Assembly (NCBI GenBank): GCA_946415265.1
Contig: CAMKRV010000003.1
Location: 1-57,509 of the forward strand
Direction of reading: 5' to 3'
Origin: an uncultured Candidatus Saccharibacteria bacterium
GTDB lineage: Bacteria; Patescibacteriota; Saccharimonadia; Saccharimonadales; Saccharimonadaceae
DNA length: 57,509 nt
Part shown: piece after piece, positions 22,331-31,894 of the stretch
Position numbering within the stretch: position 1 is the first letter of the stretch
Layout: every line of letters begins with the position of its first letter
Position numbers and translations under genes: made by a program
The notes under the pieces: model-generated
The model's input: only the letters and a program-made list of their open reading frames with translations
What the model was told of the DNA's origin: nothing
The model's database searches: none

Positions 22331-22528
22331 TTATTTTGTAAAATCTTCATCCAATATTTCAATTTCGTTTTGCAGATTACTCAAATCTTCTTGCAGTTCT
22401 TTCGCTAAATTAATTGCCATTTTGTATTTTTCCACCGCCTCATCCAAAGAAAAATCATCCGAATAAAACCATTCTTTAGCCTTTTCCAATTCTTCAAATT
22501 TCTGATTCAAACTTTTAGTTTCGCTCAT
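22331..22528 (-). CDS. xseB: Exodeoxyribonuclease VII small subunit
   Basis: 65 residues, fully helical and acidic, with the XseB pattern SLDEAVEKYKMAINLAKELQ. It binds XseA to form exonuclease VII, which degrades single-stranded DNA from both ends. The start lies 14 bp inside the end of xseA, so expression is coupled. Confidence 0.93.
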   Translation of the reverse strand: MSETKSLNQKFEELEKAKEWFYSDDFSLDEAVEKYKMAINLAKELQEDLSNLQNEIEILDEDFTK

Positions 22529-23609
22529 ATACTTCCTTTACTTCTGCTTTAATTTCTTTATCATATGTTGTAATTTTTACAACATTACCAGGAGAAATTT
22601 TACCATTCAAAATTGCATAACCTCGCTTTAGTACTTTTTCAGGATTCAATGCTACCAACATTTTTATCTGGTTAGATAATATCTTTCTAAAATCCACTAT
22701 TTTCATATTTATCACATTTCTAATTTGCGCCACAATCTCCACACTATCTTTTTTAAAATCTTCCGCCCGATTAATTATCACTCTAAACAACTCGTTGATT
22801 ATCATCATTATCGCCCATTTCATATTTTCGCGATCCGGAGTCAACATTTCTGCTGCATTAGAGGGCGTCGAAGCCCTGACGTCTGCCACCAAATCACACA
22901 ACGATTCATCTACCTCATGTCCAATGCCGGTAATCACTGGTATCTTAGACGCCGCCACCGCTCGCACTAGCTCTTCATCATTAAATGCCGCCAAATCGTC
23001 TGCCGATCCACCACCGCGCAAAATCGCAATCATTTGCACATTGTTTCGTTCATTAAAATATTTTAATGCACGAATTATTTGATCTGGAGCATCTAATCCT
23101 TGCACTTGCGTATGCGCCACTTGTATCTTCAGTCCACCCCACCTTGCATTAATTATTTTAATAAAATCTGCATACCCAGCCGCCGCCGTACTGGAAATTA
23201 CGCCAATTTTCGTAAGATCTTTCGGTATTTGACGTTTACGCTCTGCCGCAAAAAGTCCTTCATCTGCCAATTTCTTTTTTAATATCTCATAGGCTTTTTT
23301 CAAGCTGCCTTCCCCCAGCGGCCTTACTGCCTGCACCGTAAAAGAAAACTTCCCCCATTTCGTAATCTTCGGCACGCCACGCACTACCACTTTCATGCCG
23401 TCTTCTAGTGGCATCCGTAGTTGGAATAATGTCATAAAGCAAGGGATACTTGATTCCGCATCTTTTATATCAAAAAATACCCATTTCCCTTGGTTAACTT
23501 TGAAACTCGCAACCTCCCCCTCAATCAATATACTGCCATAGGCGTACTCCAAAGTTTGATTCGCTACTGCGATAAAATCAGTTGGCGAAAATTTAATTTC
23601 ATTTTCCAT
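22515..23609 (-). CDS. xseA: Exodeoxyribonuclease VII large subunit
   Basis: 364 residues from the ATG at 23609. N-terminal OB-fold (VEGEVASFKVNQGKWVFFDIK), catalytic core with GVISSTAAAGYADFIKII, LRGGGSADDLAAFNDEELVRA, TGIGHEVDESLCDLVADVRASTPS split across the conserved block, then a coiled-coil C-terminal part. It is shorter than the 440-460 residues of E. coli XseA because the C-terminal helical arm is reduced. The start overlaps the end of the flippase-like gene by 11 bp; a more upstream start would extend further into that gene. Part of a flippase-xseA-xseB operon. Confidence 0.95.
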   Translation of the reverse strand: MENEIKFSPTDFIAVANQTLEYAYGSILIEGEVASFKVNQGKWVFFDIKDAESSIPCFMTLFQLRMPLEDGMKVVVRGVPKITKWGKFSFTVQAVRPLGEGSLKKAYEILKKKLADEGLFAAERKRQIPKDLTKIGVISSTAAAGYADFIKIINARWGGLKIQVAHTQVQGLDAPDQIIRALKYFNERNNVQMIAILRGGGSADDLAAFNDEELVRAVAASKIPVITGIGHEVDESLCDLVADVRASTPSNAAEMLTPDRENMKWAIMMIINELFRVIINRAEDFKKDSVEIVAQIRNVINMKIVDFRKILSNQIKMLVALNPEKVLKRGYAILNGKISPGNVVKITTYDKEIKAEVKEVYERN

Positions 23610-24645
23610 TCTTTTTGCCTTGAATAGCTTTGTAATACGGCCATGCTCCAGACACAATCGTAAATACCAGAGTAATCACCCGTGTCATTACCGTAATAAT
23701 GGTGGCTGTTGGAAAATCTACACCAAGCGCAATCATTACGCCCACCATGCCAAGTTCATACAAGCCATACGGCACAATTCCATCAAATACCGAGCCAATC
23801 GCCTCCCCCACCATAATAAACGGCAATAACTCTGGTCGGCCCAATGAAATAGCTACAATCCAATATGTCGTAATTTCGCAAAAACTATAAATTAACCCCC
23901 ACATTGCTGGCTTTTTCAAATACCGCTTATTTTCTTTCGCAATTTTTACGCTCTCATGAATATCTGCAAAATAACTACTAATTTTATCGTATCGCATTAG
24001 CTGTTTCTTATGTCCAAAAGTAAGAAGTCTTACCGTAACATTCATCAACCTAGAAACAGTTCTTGAAAAAAATTCTATTCTCTTTCCACTGCTTGCAATA
24101 TAAACCACAAACCACAAAAAGAAGAACACGCCCATATTCATCAACAGTGATACCGGAATAATCCACATCGCATCCGAAGGGATTAAATTAAAAATTAAAA
24201 GTATCGCTATAGCAACCAAGGCCTGTGCGTAATTTATAACCGTAGTTACCGCATATCTAAAAAGATATAAGAAACTAGCTTGCCCGGCAGAGACATTATA
24301 TGGCATCAAGCGATAAGTCAAAAATGCTAATCCACCCACGCCACCCGCCGGTATCGCATGGTTAACAAAATTAAGCTCCGTAGAGATTCTTAGTATTTCG
24401 CCATTACTAAATTTCTGTACATTTTTACGATTTCTAAGATATGAAAAGAAAATCTGCCCACAGGCATAATACATAAACAATTGCTCAGGTATTAATAAAA
24501 GTAGCACAAAAACATTTGTTTCCTGCAAATGATTCAAGGTTTCTAAAATATCTGGCCAATTTTGGTATACCACATACGCCACCAAAAAAATCGTCAAAAT
24601 AGATAAAATCGTCCTAAAAGAAAACTTACTCTTTTTCTTAGCCAT
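23599..24645 (-). CDS. Flippase-like membrane protein (UPF0104/YbhN, MprF N-domain type)
   Basis: 348 residues with about seven to eight membrane segments. NFVNHAIPAGGVGGLAFLTY and the C-terminal EAIGSVFDGIVPYGLYELGM are typical of the lysylphosphatidylglycerol-synthase transmembrane/YbhN family, whose members move lipids or lipid-linked precursors across the membrane. No synthase domain is present. The ATG is 6 nt after TGA-TATAAT (hexamer 24657-24652), which itself directly follows the rpmA terminator. Lipid substrate unknown. Confidence 0.85.
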   Translation of the reverse strand: MAKKKSKFSFRTILSILTIFLVAYVVYQNWPDILETLNHLQETNVFVLLLLIPEQLFMYYACGQIFFSYLRNRKNVQKFSNGEILRISTELNFVNHAIPAGGVGGLAFLTYRLMPYNVSAGQASFLYLFRYAVTTVINYAQALVAIAILLIFNLIPSDAMWIIPVSLLMNMGVFFFLWFVVYIASSGKRIEFFSRTVSRLMNVTVRLLTFGHKKQLMRYDKISSYFADIHESVKIAKENKRYLKKPAMWGLIYSFCEITTYWIVAISLGRPELLPFIMVGEAIGSVFDGIVPYGLYELGMVGVMIALGVDFPTATIITVMTRVITLVFTIVSGAWPYYKAIQGKKNGK

Positions 24646-24660
24646 AACCAGATTATATCA

Positions 24661-24688
24661 CAAAAATAACCCCTAACGGGGCTATTTG
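24661..24688 (-). terminator. Terminator of the tyrS-methylase-rpmA operon
   Basis: Minus strand: AATAGCCCC-GTTA-GGGGTTATT followed by a T-tract. The next promoter begins within a few bases, so the two units are packed end to end. Confidence 0.85.
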
Positions 24689-24690
24689 AT

Positions 24691-24963
24691 TTATCTTACT
24701 TCTACGCGAACACGCGGCAAACTTTTGCCAGAGAAGTGAGTCTTCTTAGTTTTCACAAAAGTTACCACACCATCCTTTGCGGCATGAATGGTGAAGTTGC
24801 GTGACATATAAGTACCTGGGCCAGCAATCTTCGTGGCACCAGTTTGGCGAACTAATACTTCGCCATTTTTGACTTTTTGGCCGCCAAAGCGCTTAACGCC
24901 AAGGCGCTGGCCGGCATTGTTGTGGACGTTCTTGGCGGTACCGCCAGCTTTTACGTGTGACAT
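24691..24963 (-). CDS. rpmA: 50S ribosomal protein L27
   Basis: 90 residues, normal size. MSHVKAGGTAKNVHNNAGQR followed by LGVKRFGGQKV and GPGTYMSRNFTIHAAKDGVV match L27. The flexible N-terminus reaches the peptidyl-transferase centre. It starts one base after the stop of the upstream methyltransferase gene, with AAGGAAG as its site. No Firmicutes-type cleavable N-terminal extension is present. The usual neighbours rplU and obg are absent. Confidence 0.96.
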   Translation of the reverse strand: MSHVKAGGTAKNVHNNAGQRLGVKRFGGQKVKNGEVLVRQTGATKIAGPGTYMSRNFTIHAAKDGVVTFVKTKKTHFSGKSLPRVRVEVR

Positions 24964-26055
24964 TTATTTCTTCCTTAATATTATTATATCTCTCGCTACG
25001 ACTTGGTTTTCTCGATGATAAAGTAACCCCTCGCGCGATTTATTATTAACATTATACCCCATATCATCAATGTCGTCAAGTATATCCATACGTTCATATA
25101 TACCGTTCTCTCTCAACCAGGCCGGCACAGCTATTGTCACTGGCGTATCGCTCTCGATCTGAGATAATATATTCTTCAAAAAGCCCAAAACTATAGACTT
25201 ACATTCTATTTTCTGTTCCTTCAGTTCCATGTCTGTAGGCATACGTGAAAAAGGTTTACCTAAATACCCCTCGCACGCCACTGCGTCAATCGGCTGACTC
25301 CACCGAAAAGAAGTAGCATCCCCCACTTCTACCATATATCCCTCAAATCCAAAATGTTTCAAATTTTTTTCACTATATTCTACCATTCTTTCACTTAAAT
25401 CAGTTCCATACGCTACGTAGCCCATCAATAAAGCCTCTTGCAATACCACGCCGGTTCCGCAAAATGAATCCAGCACTCTGCTACCAGCTTCTAGCAAACC
25501 ACACAAATTAATCAAAATTTGTGCCAATTTTGGTGGTAGCATCCCCACTTTTGCGTCCCTAGCCGGTCGCGCCTGATCACGTTTGGTATATGCATCTATA
25601 TCTTGCACGCCAATTACTTTATACCAATCATTATTGACTTTAATCAACTCAACTTTACGTTCATTTTTACCGCACAAACCATTATGAAGCGAAGTCGCTG
25701 TGGAAAGTATTGCTTCCTTATTTTCTACAACTCGCACACTCCTTCCGTGTCGCACCAAAATCTTTTTTAATTTTAAAGCTTCTATCGTAGCTGTTTTCTT
25801 AGTAGCACGTCCGGAATAATCACTAACTCCCAAAGTTATTTTTCCTTCAGGTAATTCGCGCAAAAAATCTAGCGGCTTATTAACAATTTTTTCAGCAATC
25901 TTCAGGCTACCGCCCAACCTATCTATATTCGGTTTTACTGTATTTTCTTCGAAAACTGCAAGGTTATTAGAAATTTTTTTTACACTTCTAAACAGAGCTT
26001 CTAATTCTACAATTGATATTTCTGGTTGCCTACCCAATACCGCCAAGTAACTCAT
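24964..26055 (-). CDS. Trm11/TrmG10-like RNA (or DNA) methyltransferase with altered motif IV
   Basis: 363 residues. The N-terminal half has a THUMP-like alpha/beta arrangement (VGVSDYSG-type strand: ITLGVSDYSGRATKKTATI, then QDIDAYTKRDQARPARD). It is followed by a Rossmann methyltransferase with motif I SFCGTGVVLQEALLMGYVAYG and the acidic loop GTDLSERMVEYSEKNL. In COG1041-type enzymes motif IV is DPPYG; here the equivalent position reads CEGYLGKPF. N2-methylguanine formation in tRNA is the role of Trm11/TrmG10, but the altered motif makes activity uncertain. ATG overlaps the tyrS stop by 4 bp; rpmA follows immediately. Confidence 0.75.
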   Translation of the reverse strand: MSYLAVLGRQPEISIVELEALFRSVKKISNNLAVFEENTVKPNIDRLGGSLKIAEKIVNKPLDFLRELPEGKITLGVSDYSGRATKKTATIEALKLKKILVRHGRSVRVVENKEAILSTATSLHNGLCGKNERKVELIKVNNDWYKVIGVQDIDAYTKRDQARPARDAKVGMLPPKLAQILINLCGLLEAGSRVLDSFCGTGVVLQEALLMGYVAYGTDLSERMVEYSEKNLKHFGFEGYMVEVGDATSFRWSQPIDAVACEGYLGKPFSRMPTDMELKEQKIECKSIVLGFLKNILSQIESDTPVTIAVPAWLRENGIYERMDILDDIDDMGYNVNNKSREGLLYHRENQVVARDIIILRKK

Positions 26056-27287
26056 TTTACAATCAAGAATTTATTTTTACCTTTTTTAATTATCGCAGTT
26101 TGTATCAACTCAATATCGTCCTGCACTTTTACGCCATTTATCGTAATTGCACCTTGTGCTAAAAATTCGCGAGCTTTTTTCTTTGACGGAGCCAAGCCGC
26201 TAGTAACTAATGCGTCTACCAGCATAGCTCCTTTATCAATAGTTGGTAAATAATTAGCAAACTCAATTATTTCGTCCTCAGAAAAATCTGCAAAATTTGT
26301 ATTTTTATCAAATAAAATAGTCGTCAAGTTTTCTATAGCTTCTGCATTCTTTTTGCCATGCACTACTTCAGTAACCCCACGTGCCAAAGCCTTTTGTGCA
26401 ATACGTTTTTCTGGCGCCATTCTGTGTTGTTCCAAAATATTTTCAATTTCTTCTTTACCATAAAGCGTATAAATCTTTATTAGATATTCTACAGCCTCAT
26501 CAGACTGATTAAGCCAAAATTGATAAAAATCGAAAATTGGCGTGTAGTTACCACTGCCATTATCAGTTGCTGCCAACCAAATAGCATTGCCTTCAGACTT
26601 ACCGAATTTTCTTCCAGTTACCGAATCAATAATTAACGGCGTAGACCACACGTCCGCGTTGCCATTTTCTAGTCTTCTAATTAAATGTATCCCACTAGTA
26701 CAGTTTCCGTATTGGTCCGCCCCACAAAGTTGTAAACTCACTCCATGCTCACGGTATAAATGCAAGAAGTCATAACCCTGAATCAAAGTATAAGAAAATT
26801 CCGCATAGCTAATTCCACCACCGCCCTCGCCAATTCTATTCTGTACAAACTGCCGGCCCAAAAGCTGCGTCATGGAAAATGCTTTTCCCACCTCACGCAA
26901 AAAATCCAGATATTTCATATTACGGAACCAATCCAAATTATCCACCATCTTTACATTTTCCGCACTCACTACATGTTCTATTTGGGCTTTAATACATTTT
27001 TTGTTATGTTCTACTTCATCCAGAGATTTCAGCTCACGTTCATCATTTTCTTTCGGGTCACCGATTTGTCCAGTCGCGCCCCCCACCAACAAATATGGCT
27101 CATAGCCATGTCGCACAAAACAAGCGCACATCATCAACGCTGCTAGATTACCAATCGTCAAAGAATCAGCCGAAGGATCAGCACCCCAATAAAATTTTTT
27201 AGATTTACGATTATCTAGATCTTCTGGATTACCTAAAGTAGTCTCAGCCCTAAAGCCACGATAAATCAATTCTTCTGATAATTTCAT
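26052..27287 (-). CDS. tyrS: Tyrosyl-tRNA synthetase
   Basis: 411 residues. Class I core with the HIGH-equivalent TIGN (context DSLTIGNLAALMMC), GQIGDP, the Tyr-pocket QGYDFLHLYREHGVSLQLCGADQ split across the conserved block, and KFGKSEGNAIWL as KMSKS. The C-terminal S4-like RNA-binding domain (ALVTSGLAPSKKKAREFL) is present. The ATG is 6 nt after TGA-TAAAAT (hexamer 27299-27294), in the 12-bp gap behind rnhA. First gene of a tyrS-methylase-rpmA operon. Confidence 0.97.
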   Translation of the reverse strand: MKLSEELIYRGFRAETTLGNPEDLDNRKSKKFYWGADPSADSLTIGNLAALMMCACFVRHGYEPYLLVGGATGQIGDPKENDERELKSLDEVEHNKKCIKAQIEHVVSAENVKMVDNLDWFRNMKYLDFLREVGKAFSMTQLLGRQFVQNRIGEGGGGISYAEFSYTLIQGYDFLHLYREHGVSLQLCGADQYGNCTSGIHLIRRLENGNADVWSTPLIIDSVTGRKFGKSEGNAIWLAATDNGSGNYTPIFDFYQFWLNQSDEAVEYLIKIYTLYGKEEIENILEQHRMAPEKRIAQKALARGVTEVVHGKKNAEAIENLTTILFDKNTNFADFSEDEIIEFANYLPTIDKGAMLVDALVTSGLAPSKKKAREFLAQGAITINGVKVQDDIELIQTAIIKKGKNKFLIVK

Positions 27288-27299
27288 AGAATCATTTTA

Positions 27300-27737
27300 T
27301 CATAATTTCTCTATTGTTGCACCCATCCTGGCACGGTTGGCCCACTCGTCAGCCATTTCGTTATACTTGGTACCAACATGCCCCTTCGTCCAATATAAAG
27401 AAACCTGGCTATTAACGTATAGCTCATACAATTCCTTCACGATATCCAAATTCTTAATCTCGCCACTCTTCTTTTTCCAACCTTTTTCCTTCCATCCGGC
27501 GCCCCATTTTCGAAGCACATTAATCCAGAATTCCGAATCCGTATGAATTTCACAATCCTCATCGCCGGCATATTTTATTGCTGCAATTAATGCTTTGCCT
27601 TCCATCCTAATATTCGTCGTGTTTTTATCCTTTCCTAGTACCACTGGCTTAGCACCATCTTCTTGTACTTCTATAACAGCAAACCCCCCATCGCCAGGGT
27701 TTGGTACTGCGCTCCCATCAGTCCATAAAATTTTCAT
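27300..27737 (-). CDS. rnhA: Ribonuclease HI
   Basis: 145 residues. Removes RNA from RNA-DNA hybrids. The carboxylate set is visible: Asp7 (WTDGSAVPNPGDGG), Glu46 (IRMEGKALIAAI), Asp67 (IHTDSEFWINVL) and the last Asp in YNEMADEWANRA. The KKKSGEIKN basic handle region is also present. The ATG is 7 nt after TGT-TATAAT (hexamer 27750-27745), so leaderless. Confidence 0.95.
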   Translation of the reverse strand: MKILWTDGSAVPNPGDGGFAVIEVQEDGAKPVVLGKDKNTTNIRMEGKALIAAIKYAGDEDCEIHTDSEFWINVLRKWGAGWKEKGWKKKSGEIKNLDIVKELYELYVNSQVSLYWTKGHVGTKYNEMADEWANRARMGATIEKL

Positions 27738-27766
27738 ATACTCTATTATAACACGCTATTTCTACT

Positions 27767-30724
27767 CTAGTATCTTGGCGATAGTTCTTGCTGATAGGCT
27801 GTGACTATTTTACCACTCTTCACCACATCAGATTCACCGTTGGCCCATAGATACAAAGAAGTATCATAATTTATAATTTCTGCCGGGATTACAGTATTAT
27901 ATCCTGTTGCTGCACCATACGTCCGTTTTAATGTCAAAGCGTCAGCTATCACTGAACCATTAATCTTAAGTTGTGTAGAATTATCCTTTGCATTAATCTT
28001 ATCGGAATCATAGCAATCATTAATATTCCCATCCGCAATTAATACAGTATCAATTCTTTTCACTTTGCAACTTATTAGTATGTCTCCTTTTGCGTAAATG
28101 ATAGTTTTTGGTATCTCTTCCAAATTACTATAGTTTTTACCGTCAGTATACTTGATATCCTGCGTAATTTTTAAATCACCGTCGCTACGATATACGTTGG
28201 TGCCAGTTTCAGTCTCTGCCGGCCCATTCCACGTATCGCCCTCAATCACCTTTATTTCATCAGCAAATCTCGAAATCAATACCGATTTATCGTCGGATCT
28301 AGTATTACCCCCTTCAATTTCACCAACAACATTTTTAGAACAATTCATATTTGCAAAACTTAATGCATTCCTAGTACAATAGTTTAAAGGATTTTCCTCA
28401 CTTCCACCCAAACCAGATACTCCGCTCCCGCTCCCAGCCAATCTTGCATCCTCAGTAGAACCAAATCCAGTGCCAGCACCACTACTAAATCCTTTTACTT
28501 TACCATTTGCCACCAAACCCAGTTCCGCCCATGATCCAAAAACATAAAACGGCCCACCATTATTTAATATGTCATTAAAATTATTATGCCCATCAACATG
28601 CTGTTTTTCACTCGCTAGTAGCTCTAAATCTCCTGCCGAATATATACTGCCACCCCACACCTGAAAACTCGGTTTCTTGGCTATTGTAAATTCTTTCCAT
28701 TCAGAATACGCCCAAGACGCGGCATTGCCCGAATCATAATAATCTTTTGCCAAATTATCGTCACTACCACTATCTTTAGGATAAACTGCAGTTCTTATTC
28801 TGATTTTTGTTCCTGCTGGCAAATCCGGTATATTAATTTGCGTCTTTGTACTCATATCATCTTTAACGGTCTCCTCAAGAATATCCGCATCAGTATGCAA
28901 ATCACCACCTACGCCATCTTTACTATAACAATTTTCATAATTCTCCCCGTAACAAGCTTCTACTTTCCACTTTGCTCCGTCCACCTTGGTAGCATAAGTT
29001 TCATTCAAGAGTTCGTTATATTTTAGACTAGTCGTAATGTTATAATTTACATCTGCCTTCTCGCCCGCATACATAATATTATTAGTTGTTAATATTTCCG
29101 TCCTATTTATGAAATTGTAAGGCACTAAAACCTGAGCAATTTTATTTATATTACTAACATCAATTTTAGCTACCACGCTTACCGACGACAAATTATATTT
29201 GTCATCACTGCCACTAGCAAAACTAACCCCCTTTGGAACGGTCTTTACTTTACTTCCGGCATTATTGGTTTCTGCCGCCTCTACCAATTTCTTGCCCACA
29301 TCAGTCTTCAATACAGAGTAGTCATTATTCTCTTTCTTCTCTTGAGTATCATTATCTTCATACATATAATCCTTAGAGTAAGAAAGCTCATCACTGCTCA
29401 CCGTAAAACCATTATTCCAATCGTTTAATGCATTAGATTTTTTACCATTATATAAAGTCTCCGACCAACAATAGCCCAATAATATAGAATTGGGCACAAC
29501 CGTAGCGCATGGTCGACCATTATTAAACGCACCAAGCACATTCCCACCGTTTATAATCTGCAACTTTTCCGGACGTACCCTACGAGTATATTGAGCCAAA
29601 GGCGTATATTCCGCTTGATATGTTACCGAATCTCCCGGCTTACCGTAAATCGTTTCAGTATAATTATTATATTTTTCCGTTGTATTATTTTTAACTTTTA
29701 TACCTAAAGAAGTCTGGGTGCTACCCAACGCCCGAACACAAGCCATCGTGTAGACATTACTTGTCCCCTCCTGATCGTTCGGAGCAAATTCCAATTTCTC
29801 ACAAACTACCATACCTGGATACAATGTTAGCTCACCACTCCTATTCACTTCCGCCTCATTAGAATTAAAAGTTCCCGTTTTCAAATTGCTATTAGATAAT
29901 ATAGCTTTTCCATTAGTGAATCCTGCTTCTATCAAATTAGAGCTTCTAGATATTACATAATCCGTAGAGCCATCGCCACTCGTACGCTTTAACGAATGAC
30001 TAAAAGACGCCTTGCATCCATCTGTGGCGGAGCAATTATCTATTGTAGTAAAACTAAAACTAGCTTTGTCGGTATACCCCACCGTCACGGTATTCGTGCC
30101 AGAAGCCACAGACTTACCCTCAAATGTGCTACCGTCAGCTTCATCAGAATAGCAAAATGCCCCCACCGTATCCCATGTAAAAGCCAAACTACCAACGTAC
30201 GAAAATTCCGGATGAGCCTTGACGTACTTTACCATTTTTTCGTAACTGCTTTTAGCCTCAACTGCACTAGCATAACCTATCGGCCTCAAATATTCAGAAA
30301 CAGTACCACCATAGCCGCCCATTGCTACCGAATTATGCGGAGCCTGTGGCAAATTTTTATCTCTCTGTGTTGATACCTGATATCCAGTACTTCCCCCACC
30401 ATTGTATACCTCTAGCCCATAATTATATACATACTGCCCCTTTTTACACCCCCTAATAGCAATCGGAGTACCCGTATTGCTAGTGTAATAAAAACGCACC
30501 CCACCTTCTGGCAGATCTTTAAGTACTTCGTATTTTTGCCAAGAAGCCCCATAGCAAGTATCCCACCAATCAGTCCAATAGCTCAAATTACTCGGACGAC
30601 AACCGCCATTCGTAGGGTTATTTCCTGGTATAATCGCTCCATCAGCAAACACAGAGTTACCACCAATCGAGCAAGAAAAAACCATACCAAACACCAAAAC
30701 AACTTTTAACAATTTCCTATGCAT
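27767..30724 (-). CDS. Large secreted surface protein
   Basis: 985 residues from the ATG at 30724, which has GGGAGGA 5 nt upstream formed by the end of the preceding gene. A signal peptide (MHRKLLKVVLVFGMVFSCSI, cleavage near FADG) is followed by several hundred residues rich in Gly, Ser, Asn, Tyr and Cys with immunoglobulin-like or beta stretches. The C-terminal quarter (about 740-985) looks like a right-handed beta-helix: SFQVWGGSIYSAGDLELLAS, IIYAKGDILISCKVKRIDTV, LKINGSVIADALTLKRTYGA, ending YDTSLYLWANGESD. No sortase signal or membrane anchor follows. The cysteines make it a likely client of the window's DsbA-like system. The function is unknown; adhesion is a guess. Confidence 0.8.
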   Translation of the reverse strand: MHRKLLKVVLVFGMVFSCSIGGNSVFADGAIIPGNNPTNGGCRPSNLSYWTDWWDTCYGASWQKYEVLKDLPEGGVRFYYTSNTGTPIAIRGCKKGQYVYNYGLEVYNGGGSTGYQVSTQRDKNLPQAPHNSVAMGGYGGTVSEYLRPIGYASAVEAKSSYEKMVKYVKAHPEFSYVGSLAFTWDTVGAFCYSDEADGSTFEGKSVASGTNTVTVGYTDKASFSFTTIDNCSATDGCKASFSHSLKRTSGDGSTDYVISRSSNLIEAGFTNGKAILSNSNLKTGTFNSNEAEVNRSGELTLYPGMVVCEKLEFAPNDQEGTSNVYTMACVRALGSTQTSLGIKVKNNTTEKYNNYTETIYGKPGDSVTYQAEYTPLAQYTRRVRPEKLQIINGGNVLGAFNNGRPCATVVPNSILLGYCWSETLYNGKKSNALNDWNNGFTVSSDELSYSKDYMYEDNDTQEKKENNDYSVLKTDVGKKLVEAAETNNAGSKVKTVPKGVSFASGSDDKYNLSSVSVVAKIDVSNINKIAQVLVPYNFINRTEILTTNNIMYAGEKADVNYNITTSLKYNELLNETYATKVDGAKWKVEACYGENYENCYSKDGVGGDLHTDADILEETVKDDMSTKTQINIPDLPAGTKIRIRTAVYPKDSGSDDNLAKDYYDSGNAASWAYSEWKEFTIAKKPSFQVWGGSIYSAGDLELLASEKQHVDGHNNFNDILNNGGPFYVFGSWAELGLVANGKVKGFSSGAGTGFGSTEDARLAGSGSGVSGLGGSEENPLNYCTRNALSFANMNCSKNVVGEIEGGNTRSDDKSVLISRFADEIKVIEGDTWNGPAETETGTNVYRSDGDLKITQDIKYTDGKNYSNLEEIPKTIIYAKGDILISCKVKRIDTVLIADGNINDCYDSDKINAKDNSTQLKINGSVIADALTLKRTYGAATGYNTVIPAEIINYDTSLYLWANGESDVVKSGKIVTAYQQELSPRY

Positions 30725-30725
30725 T

Positions 30726-31220
30726 TTATCCTCCCGCTGCATAATCACTATTTTCTACCACTAACCGTATTTTTTCATTATATTCTTCACTAGCCTCTTC
30801 ATCGCCTAGTAGGCTATAATATTCCCTTAGCGCCGCAAAATACAAAATATCATACCCGTCATCCAATAGTTCACTATCTACCATTTCGAATTGTTCTACA
30901 AAAGATTCCATTTCGTTACTATTTAACAAATATCTACCGTATTCTACCCTTGCCTCCGCCTTGCCAACATCCGTACCCGCCTCAGCTATCGTTTGCTCAT
31001 ACAGCTTTTTAGCCTCGTCTACAGACATTTCTGCCGCACGCTCATTTATTTCTTCCAAAACTGCAGTATGCATAGGCGGAAATCCACCTGTATTTTCATC
31101 ATTCATTTTCAAAAAACGCATTATCAAAATCGTAGCAACGATTGCTACAACCAAAATCAATGAGACAACCAAAATAACAATCCAAGTCTTTTTCTTTCCC
31201 CACACCTTTCCCTCTGTCAT
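30726..31220 (-). CDS. Membrane-anchored helical (TPR-like) protein
   Basis: 164 residues: a short basic N-terminus, one membrane helix (about 12-34), then an acidic all-helical region of about 115 residues (VDEAKKLYEQTIAEAGTDVG, ARVEYGRYLLNSNEMESFVE, DILYFAALREYYSLLGDEE) with TPR-like spacing. The ATG is 6 nt after TGG-TAAAAT (hexamer 31232-31227). It is directly followed by the large secreted protein gene, whose ribosome site overlaps its stop, so it may help export or assembly of that protein (inference). Confidence 0.75.
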   Translation of the reverse strand: MTEGKVWGKKKTWIVILVVSLILVVAIVATILIMRFLKMNDENTGGFPPMHTAVLEEINERAAEMSVDEAKKLYEQTIAEAGTDVGKAEARVEYGRYLLNSNEMESFVEQFEMVDSELLDDGYDILYFAALREYYSLLGDEEASEEYNEKIRLVVENSDYAAGG

Positions 31221-31308
31221 AATATGATTTTACCACAACCACAATAAAAATCACAACAAAAAGTGTTGCAGATTTTAAGAACCCACAACACCATAGCTCC
31301 ACTAATAG

Positions 31309-31890
31309 CTATTTAATTATTTCGTCAATTATTCCGTATTCCTTCGCCTCTTCCGCGCTCATCCAATTATCACGATCCATGTCCTTTTCCACTTGTTTCA
31401 CATCTTTACCCGTATTTTTCGCAAAAATTTCTGCCAATCGTTTCTTCAAGAACACACCCTCGCGCAACATTATTTCCTGATCAGTAATTTTACCTTCCGT
31501 ACCAGAAGATGGCTGATGTATCATCACTCGCGCATTCGGCAAGCAATATCTTTTACCTTTTGCTCCACACGACAACAACATCGCTCCCATTGAAGCCTGC
31601 AGTCCAATCCCAATCGTTTCTACATCTGGTTCAATATAGTTCATCGTGTCAATTATCGCAAGGCCATCATATACCGATCCACCAGGTGAGTTAATATATA
31701 GTTTAATGGGTTTTTTAGGATCTTCGTGCGCCAAATATAGTAACTGCGCCACTACTAAATTCGCCGTATGCGCATTTACGTCTTCACCCAAGAAAATTAT
31801 CCGGTCATTCAAAAGCCGCGAGTAAATATCGTACGCTCGCTCGCCCTTATTGGTCTCTTCCACCACCGTAGGCACTAAATAATTTTTCAT
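31309..31890 (-). CDS. clpP: ATP-dependent Clp protease proteolytic subunit
   Basis: 193 residues. Forms the tetradecameric serine-protease chamber. The triad is visible: Ser100 ([11 protein letters not shown]), His125 ([10 protein letters not shown]) and Asp174 (MDRDNWMSA). [14 protein letters not shown] forms the oxyanion region. It follows clpC with a 4-bp gap, so the two are cotranscribed from the CIRCE-controlled promoter. Confidence 0.97.
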   Translation of the reverse strand: MKNYLVPTVVEETNKGERAYDIYSRLLNDRIIFLGEDVNAHTANLVVAQLLYLAHEDPKKPIKLYINSPGGSVYDGLAIIDTMNYIEPDVETIGIGLQASMGAMLLSCGAKGKRYCLPNARVMIHQPSSGTEGKITDQEIMLREGVFLKKRLAEIFAKNTGKDVKQVEKDMDRDNWMSAEEAKEYGIIDEIIK

Positions 31891-31894
31891 TATT

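Noticed and set aside
28838-31302. Plus-strand ORFs opposite the large secreted protein and other shadow ORFs through the window
   Set aside because: They are antisense to genes with clear domains, have biased composition, and lack ribosome sites or promoters at usable distance.
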